From: Erinaceus europaeus
Taxonomy: Eukaryota; Chordata; Mammalia; Eulipotyphla; Erinaceidae
Assembly (NCBI RefSeq): GCF_950295315.1
Contig: NC_080177.1
Span: 77,340,096 to 77,404,095, forward strand
DNA: 64,000 nt
Reading direction: 5' to 3'
The translations under genes and the position numbers were made by a program. Below, piece after piece: positions 59,099 to 64,000 of this stretch (position 1 is the stretch's first letter; every line of letters begins with the position of its first letter). The notes under the pieces were generated by a model, which was not told the DNA's origin, did no database searches, and saw only the letters and a program-made list of their open reading frames with translations.

Positions 59099-59534
59099 AC
59101 ATTTTGCATGTTTTTGATCGAATTTATAGTAAGGTTACTTCTCCCATCTTGTCCCGTCTTTGAAATTTTTTCCTTGGAGAAAGATAATATTAGTCCTCTT
59201 TCCCATCTTGCAAGATGGAGGCTAAAAAAAATAAAAAGCTGAGAAGCCAACTATTAATGAGAAGAAACCTGAAGTCAAAGGGTGGTGCTAGTGACAGACT
59301 AAGAGTCTGCTTACTCTCCAGAAGAGGAAGTTGCAAAGCCAACACTCCTAAGAATGCAGCTGAAAGCCTGCCCTTGTTAGAGGAATTTGCAGATATTGCC
59401 AATCCGTGTGTATTCCAGAAAGACCATGAACAACAGGAAGTAGTCAGTACCTAAATTCAGGGTTAAGGAGAAGGAGGAAGGGGTAAATGGATGATGAGGA
59501 GAAAGGCCCCTGCTCCATTCATAAAACTAGCTGG

Positions 59535-59768
59535 TGGGGAGTCAGGCGGTAGCGCAGCAGGTTAAGCACAGACCAGCGTAAGGATCCCGGTTCGAGCCCC
59601 CGGCTCCCCACCTGCAAGGGAATCGCTTCACAGGTGGTGAAGAAGGTCTGCAGGTGTCTATCTTTCTCTCCCCCCTCTTCATTTCTCTCTGTCCTATCCA
59701 ACAATGATGACAACAATAATAACTACAACAATAAAGGCAACAAAAGAGAATAAATAAATATTAAAAAA
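59535..59768 (+). mobile_element. SINE-A inside the RPL6 pseudogene
   Basis: 12-bp duplication AAAACTAGCTGG at 59523-59534 and 59769-59780; the head is shortened after GGTTAAGCACAG. Confidence 0.93.
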
Positions 59769-59857
59769 AAAACTAGCTGGAGGTGACAAGAATGGCAGCC
59801 TTAGCATGGTTAAACTTTACAGAATGCCTACTTAGTAGTCTATGAAGGTGCATCTTT

Positions 59858-60500
59858 TTTTTTTTAATAGTTTTTACTTTTTTAAATTTCTTTATTGGGG
59901 AATTAATGTTTTACATTCAACAGTAAATACAATAGTTTGTACATGCATAACATTTCTCAGTTTTCCATATAACAATACAACCCCCACTAGGTCCTCTGTC
60001 ATCCTTCTTGGATCTGTATTCTCGCCACCCACCCACCCACCCCAGAGTCTTTTACTTTGGTGCAATATGCCAATTCCAGTTCAGGTTCTACTTGTGTTTT
60101 CTTTTCTGATCTTGTTTTTCAACTTCGGCCTGAGAGTGAGATCATCCCATACTCATCCTTCTGTTTCTGACTCATTTCACTTAACATGAATTTTTCAAGG
60201 TCCATCCAAGATCGGCTGAAAAAGGTGAAGTCACCATTTTTTATAGCTGAGTAGTATTCCATTGTGTATCTAGACCACAACTTGCTCAGCCACTCATCTG
60301 TTGTTGGACACCTGGGTTGCTTCCAGGTTTTGGCTATTACAAATTGTGCTGCCAAGAACATATGTGTACACAGATCTTTTTGGATGGGTGTGTTGGGTTC
60401 CTTAGGCTATATCCCCAGGAGAGGAATTGCAGGATCATAAGGTAGGTCCATTTCTAGCCTTCTGAGAGTTCTCCAGACTGTTCTCCACAGAGGGTGGACC
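59858..60500 (-). mobile_element. 5'-truncated L1
   Basis: T tract, the young L1 3' UTR, then the ORF2 C-terminus (CPTTDEWLSKLWSRYTMEYYS) and about 140 bp further upstream (DPAIPLLGI-type region). Same subfamily as 28318-28777 but longer. Confidence 0.9.
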
Positions 60501-60506
60501 TTTTTG

Positions 60507-60628
60507 TTTTTAAACCACAGCACTGATTAGCTCTGGCTTATGGTGGTGCGGGCGATTGAACCTGGGACTCGGAGCCTCAGGCATGACAGTCTGTTTGCAT
60601 AATCATTATGCTTTCTACCCCCACCCCC
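60507..60628 (-). mobile_element. SINE-C
   Basis: GGGCGATTGAACCTGGGACTC and GCATAATCATTATGC. Confidence 0.82.
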
Positions 60629-60629
60629 T

Positions 60630-60932
60630 TTTTAAAAAATTTTGTTTGTTTGCCTCCAGAGTTATTGCTAGGGCTTGGTGCTGGCACTACGAATCCACTA
60701 CTCCTGGAGGCCATCTTTACCCCCAGTTTTTAATTGGATAGGAAAGAGAGAAATTCAGAGAGGAGGGTAAGATAGAGAAAGAGAGAGAGACATCTGCACA
60801 CTTGCTTCACTACTTGTGAAATGACCTCTCCCTTGCAGGTGGGGAACCAGAGGCTCAAACCAGGATCTTTGCACGTGTCTTTGTGCTTCATACTATGTGC
60901 GCTTAACCTAGTGCACCACCACCCAATCCCCC
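60630..60932 (-). mobile_element. SINE-A2
   Basis: Module arms GCCTCCAG and CTGGAGGC. GGTGCATCTTT at 59847-59857 and 60934-60944 brackets the whole L1/SINE-C/SINE-A2 block. Confidence 0.85.
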
Positions 60933-61412
60933 TGGTGCATCTTTAAAAGAGCTGAACATAGCCCACATAAACAGACCCCTTCTGTCAGCACACAAGACAA
61001 CTGAGCTGGCATCCTTCCTGGGACCATTCTGATCACCTCCACTGGCTACCACAAAGGCAAAATGGTGATTTTCCCTGAAGCTGATCAACTGTGGCGTGCT
61101 ACTTGTTCTCTAATGGACTTCCTCTGCGTGGAACACACCAGAACTTTGTCATTGCCCACCTCCCCCAAACTTTCTATCAGTGGTATGAAAATCCCAGAGA
61201 GGTTCACTGATGCTTAATTCAAGAACAAGCTGCAGAAACTTAGACACCAAGAAACTGAGATCTTTGACACAGAGGAGAAATGTGAGGTTACAAAGCTGCA
61301 TGAGGCTGGAGACTCAGAAATTCTGCCTGAACTCAAAGCCATCCTCAGCTCCATGGCCACCTCCACAAAGGGAATTTATCCTCACAGATTGCTGCTTTAA
61401 ATGTCTTGCAAA

Positions 61413-61590
61413 AATGAATAACTGTCCCTCTTTCTTTCTCCCCGTCCTCTCTTAATTCTCTGTGTACTGTCTAAAAAAAAAAAAAAAATTAGAAAGAAAA
61501 AAAAAAGGCGAGGGATGGTCACCAGGAGTGGTGGATTCATAGTGCCAGCCCAGAGCTCCCGTGATAACCCTGGTGGCAATAAGAAAATAA
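61413..61590 (+). mobile_element. SINE-A2, 5'-truncated
   Basis: CT body, A run and 3' module with arms CACCAGG and CCTGGTG. Confidence 0.75.
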
Positions 61591-61613
61591 ACCAATCAAT
61601 AAATAAATGAACG

Positions 61614-61750
61614 TTGGGGTGGGGGAGATAGCATAATGGTCATGCAAACCGACTCTCATGCCTGAGGCTTCCAGGCCTCAGGTTCAATCCCCCACACCAC
61701 TATAAACCGGAGCTGAGCGGTGTTCTGTCTAAATAAATAAATAAATAAAT
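61614..61750 (+). mobile_element. SINE-C
   Basis: Near-consensus: GATAGCATAATGGTCATGC to AAATAAATAAATAAATAAAT. Confidence 0.88.
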
Positions 61751-61960
61751 ATTGCATGAAAAAAAAAGTCACCAAAAAAAATTTCACCATAGTAGAAGGT
61801 TGTAAGCCCTTTGTAGTATATAAACACTTTATCTCTTTCCTCCTTCCTTCATTTCTTTCTTTCCCTTTTTCCTTCCTTTTTTCCTTCCTTGCTACCTTGC
61901 TTCCTTTCTTTCTTCTAGCTGGTGGTGCATCTGCTAGGAGTGCATGTTATCATAAGCCCT

Positions 61961-62126
61961 TGTTTTTGAAATATTTTATTTGCTTATTATTTTAAGAGAG
62001 AGGAGGGGAGAGAGAGAGAGCCCGATTCCAGAGCTCTGCTCAGCTGTGCTGGGGGTTGAACCTGGGACCTCAGATCCTCAGGCATGAAAGGTGTTTGCAT
62101 AACCATTATGCTGCCTCCCCACCCCT
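61961..62126 (-). mobile_element. SINE-C
   Basis: GGGGGTTGAACCTGGGACC; TAAGCCCT on both sides. Confidence 0.85.
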
Positions 62127-62871
62127 AAGCCCTCTTTTTCTAAGTGGAGAAATGAAGGCCACATGACTGGAGCTGAGGCAGCCACAGTCATGTCATGCTG
62201 TCTGCTGTTGGTCAGGAGCAGGTGTGGTCACCCATGCCCACAGCCACTGCCTTCTCCTTCTAGTGTTTGCCCTTCTTCTGTAGCCAGTCAACAGCTTTTA
62301 AAGTCTGACTGCTGTGCCTAAGGTGGGAAACTAAGGTGGCTTTCTTTCTGCCTTCCAACTTGAGAAGACAGGAAAGGGGAGGGGAGTGGAAGGGATGGCA
62401 GGGGAGAGGAGGGGAGGGGAAAGGAAGCGGTCAATAATCCCAGTACTGTGTTGGGTTTCACCTGCTGGACATCAACCTTTGCCTGTCTCAACTTTGTGTC
62501 TCTCAGTATAACTGACCCCCCTGCCCTAACCTCTGACTTGCTCTAGATCCTGGGAACCAGATTCCCTGGTCCTGTTGTCCTCCCTTGGCTCCCAGTCATG
62601 TGATTAGGTCAGATTCTGGTATCAGTTGAATGTACTCTGCAACAGAACTTTCTGTCTCCTCGCCAGACAGCCTGACCTGGACCCGGCCACTCCTTGAGAA
62701 GCTCCCTGGCTGGATGGGGAAGCAGCTCTGCTGGAGAAGTGCAGACTTGCATGTCTGAGGCTCCTGGCATCCACATGTCTGAGTGCTGCTCTGACTTCCT
62801 GCTCCCTCATAAAGAAGCTTCTCTTGACATCGCATATGAAATAAACAAAATAAATACTTAAAAATAATAAG
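62127..62871. other. Unassigned intergenic sequence
   Basis: About 745 bp with no named repeat. GA-rich near 62,365-62,425. Minus-strand frames of about 100 codons (62596-62955) have no recognisable domain. Confidence 0.5.
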
Positions 62872-63003
62872 AGGGGCCTGGCAGTGGTACACTGGTTGAG
62901 TGTACCTATTACCGTGAACAAAGACTAGGTTTGAGCCTCTGCTCTCCACCTTCACAGGGGAACCTTCATGAGTGGTGAAGCAGGTCTGCAGGTGTCTGTT
63001 TCT

Positions 63004-63296
63004 TTTTTTTTTTTTTAACCCATTTTTAAATATTTATTTATTCCCTTTTGTTGCCTTTGTTGTTTTATTGTTGTAGTTGTTGTTGTTATTGATGTTGTTG
63101 TTGGACAGGGCAGAGAGAAATGGAGAGAGGAGGGGAAGACAGGGGGAGAGAAAGATAGACACCTGCAGACCTGCTTCACTGCTTGTGAAGCGACTCCCCT
63201 GCAGGTGGGCAGCTGGGGGCTTGAACCGGGATCCTTATGCCGGTCCTTGGCTTTGCGCCACGTGCGCTTAACCCGTTGTGCTATGGCCCAACTCCC
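63004..63296 (-). mobile_element. SINE-A
   Basis: Nested; AGGTGTCTRTTTCTT repeats at both junctions. Confidence 0.9.
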
Positions 63297-63337
63297 AGGT
63301 GTCTATTTCTTATCTCTCTCCCTCTCTCTATGTCCTC

Positions 63338-63340
<3 letters not shown>

Positions 63341-63368
<28 letters not shown>

Positions 63369-63646
63369 CTTCCAGGGTTATCGCTGAGGATCAATTCTTA
63401 CACTACAAATTCACTGCTCCTGCAGCCATTTTTTTTTTTTTGATAGGACAGAGGAAAGTTGAGAGGGGAGGGGAAGATAGAGAGGGAAAGAAAAATAGAA
63501 GAAAAATAGGCACCTGCAGACCTGCTTCACTACTTGTGAAGTGACCCCCTGCAGGTGGAGAGCTGGGGACTCAAACTGGGATCCTTGCACCAGTCCCTGC
63601 ACTTCATACTATGTGCACTTAATCATGTGCCACTGCTTGGCTCCCT
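63341..63646 (-). mobile_element. SINE-A2
   Basis: Nested; CTCYATGTCCTCTT repeats at both junctions. Confidence 0.85.
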
Positions 63647-63789
63647 CTCCATGTCCTCTTTATTTCTCTCCTGTCTAATAAAATAAATAAATAAAAATTT
63701 TTAAAAGGGAAGGAAAGGAAAAAACAGTCACCAGGAGTGGTGGATTTGTAGTGCTGGCCCTGAGCCCCAGTGATAACCTCAGTAGCAGT

Positions 63790-63832
63790 GAAGAAGAGAA
63801 GGAGGAGGAGGAGAAGGAGGAGGAGGAGGAAG
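63790..63832. repeat. (GAA)n/(GGA)n simple repeat
   Basis: Imperfect purine triplet run. Confidence 0.9.
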
Positions 63833-64000
63833 GTGGTCCCTGGAAACAGGCCTCATTCCTTACCTTACTGGCACCCCAGTCTCCAACAGGGCAGGGCTCA
63901 GCACAGCCTCACTGATGGAATGAATCACCAGCATTGCTTGTGATTCATGACAAAGTCGAGCAAAGAGGGTGGAGGTGCTACAAGGACAGGCTGTGAGAGA

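Larger units (their letters stand above)
59203..61405 (+). pseudogene. RPL6P: RPL6 processed pseudogene, split by later retroelements
   Basis: Three exon-less blocks follow RPL6 mRNA order. 59203-59534: 5' UTR end (CCCATCTTGCAAGATGG), then EKPTINEKKPEVK and a shifted frame equivalent to the region around CCTTGTTAGAGGAATTTGC and TGTATTCCAGAAAG. 59769-59857: GGDKNGSLSMVKLYRMP. 60934-61405: PGTILIILTG-like text, RRTHQKFVIA-like text, then [25 protein letters not shown] and NGIYPH-like KGIYPHR near the end, followed by TAAATGTCTTGC. Absence of introns marks a retrocopy of the 60S ribosomal protein mRNA. Multiple frameshifts and stops, plus SINE-A (59535-59768) and an L1/SINE-C/SINE-A2 block, make it non-functional. 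The open frame at 59215-59454 is one shifted remnant. Confidence 0.9.
62872..63800 (+). mobile_element. SINE-A2-like, split twice
   Basis: Pieces 62872-63003, 63297-63340 and 63647-63800 join to one old SINE (head, CT body, tail with CACCAGGAGTGGTGG). Confidence 0.75.

Noticed and set aside
59215..59454. Novel small protein of 80 residues
   Set aside because: Nucleotide order matches RPL6 mRNA in a shifted frame; it is pseudogene sequence.

Overview
This is a nuclear window from a placental mammal, most likely a hedgehog (Erinaceus-like). Two things point there. Split exons on the minus strand read as mammalian PTGR2, and more than half of the window is tRNA-derived SINEs whose wording I recognise from memory as hedgehog type; the species call is not checked against a database.

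SINE family names used below are mine. SINE-A: about 290 bp, A-box-like TAGCGCAGCGG, B-box-like GGTTCGAGCCC, CT-rich body, tail rich in CAA/AAT ending AATAAATAAATA. SINE-A2: the same head and body plus a 3' module of about 65 nt that can fold into a hairpin. SINE-B: about 200 bp, 'GGTGGCGCACCTGGTTGAGCG' type head, ending CCAATAAATAAAGATAA. SINE-C: short, with 'ATAATGGTTATGCAAAGAGA'. SINE-D: short, with 'CAAGCATGAGGTCCTGAGTTC'. SINE-E: older, about 230 bp, with a GGTTCAAGCCC B box and a second 3' arm. Repeat R: a T-led element with one fixed end and one variable end, probably the 3' end of a LINE.

Layout. 1-19,800: PTGR2 on the minus strand. Seven exons are visible: non-coding exon 1 in a CpG-rich promoter near 19.7 kb, then coding exons at 17.7, 12.9, 10.6, 5.2, 4.3 and 3.1 kb. 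They encode residues 1-283 of about 351 with intact splice sites and no stops. The last 67 or so residues lie left of position 1. The introns are full of SINEs, with two LTR elements at 5.5-6.5 kb. 19,900-59,100: intergenic. No gene is recognisable; it holds SINEs, repeat R copies, young L1 3' ends, an L1 ORF2 fragment (51.8-53.9 kb), older L1 pieces, MIRs, an LTR (45.3-45.8 kb), microsatellites and a repeat-poor block at 54.2-55.6 kb. 59,200-61,400: a processed pseudogene of ribosomal protein L6 (RPL6), broken into three pieces by later retroelements. 61,400-64,000: more nested SINEs.

The only intact gene product suggested is PTGR2, a cytosolic NADPH-dependent 15-oxoprostaglandin 13-reductase. 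The most notable material is mechanistic: SINE insertions with target-site duplications at nested, reused and mosaic sites, multiplied or lost Pol III promoter boxes, a head-only and a tail-only SINE insertion, and a candidate 3' transduction. I found no evidence of a new enzymatic or defence system.
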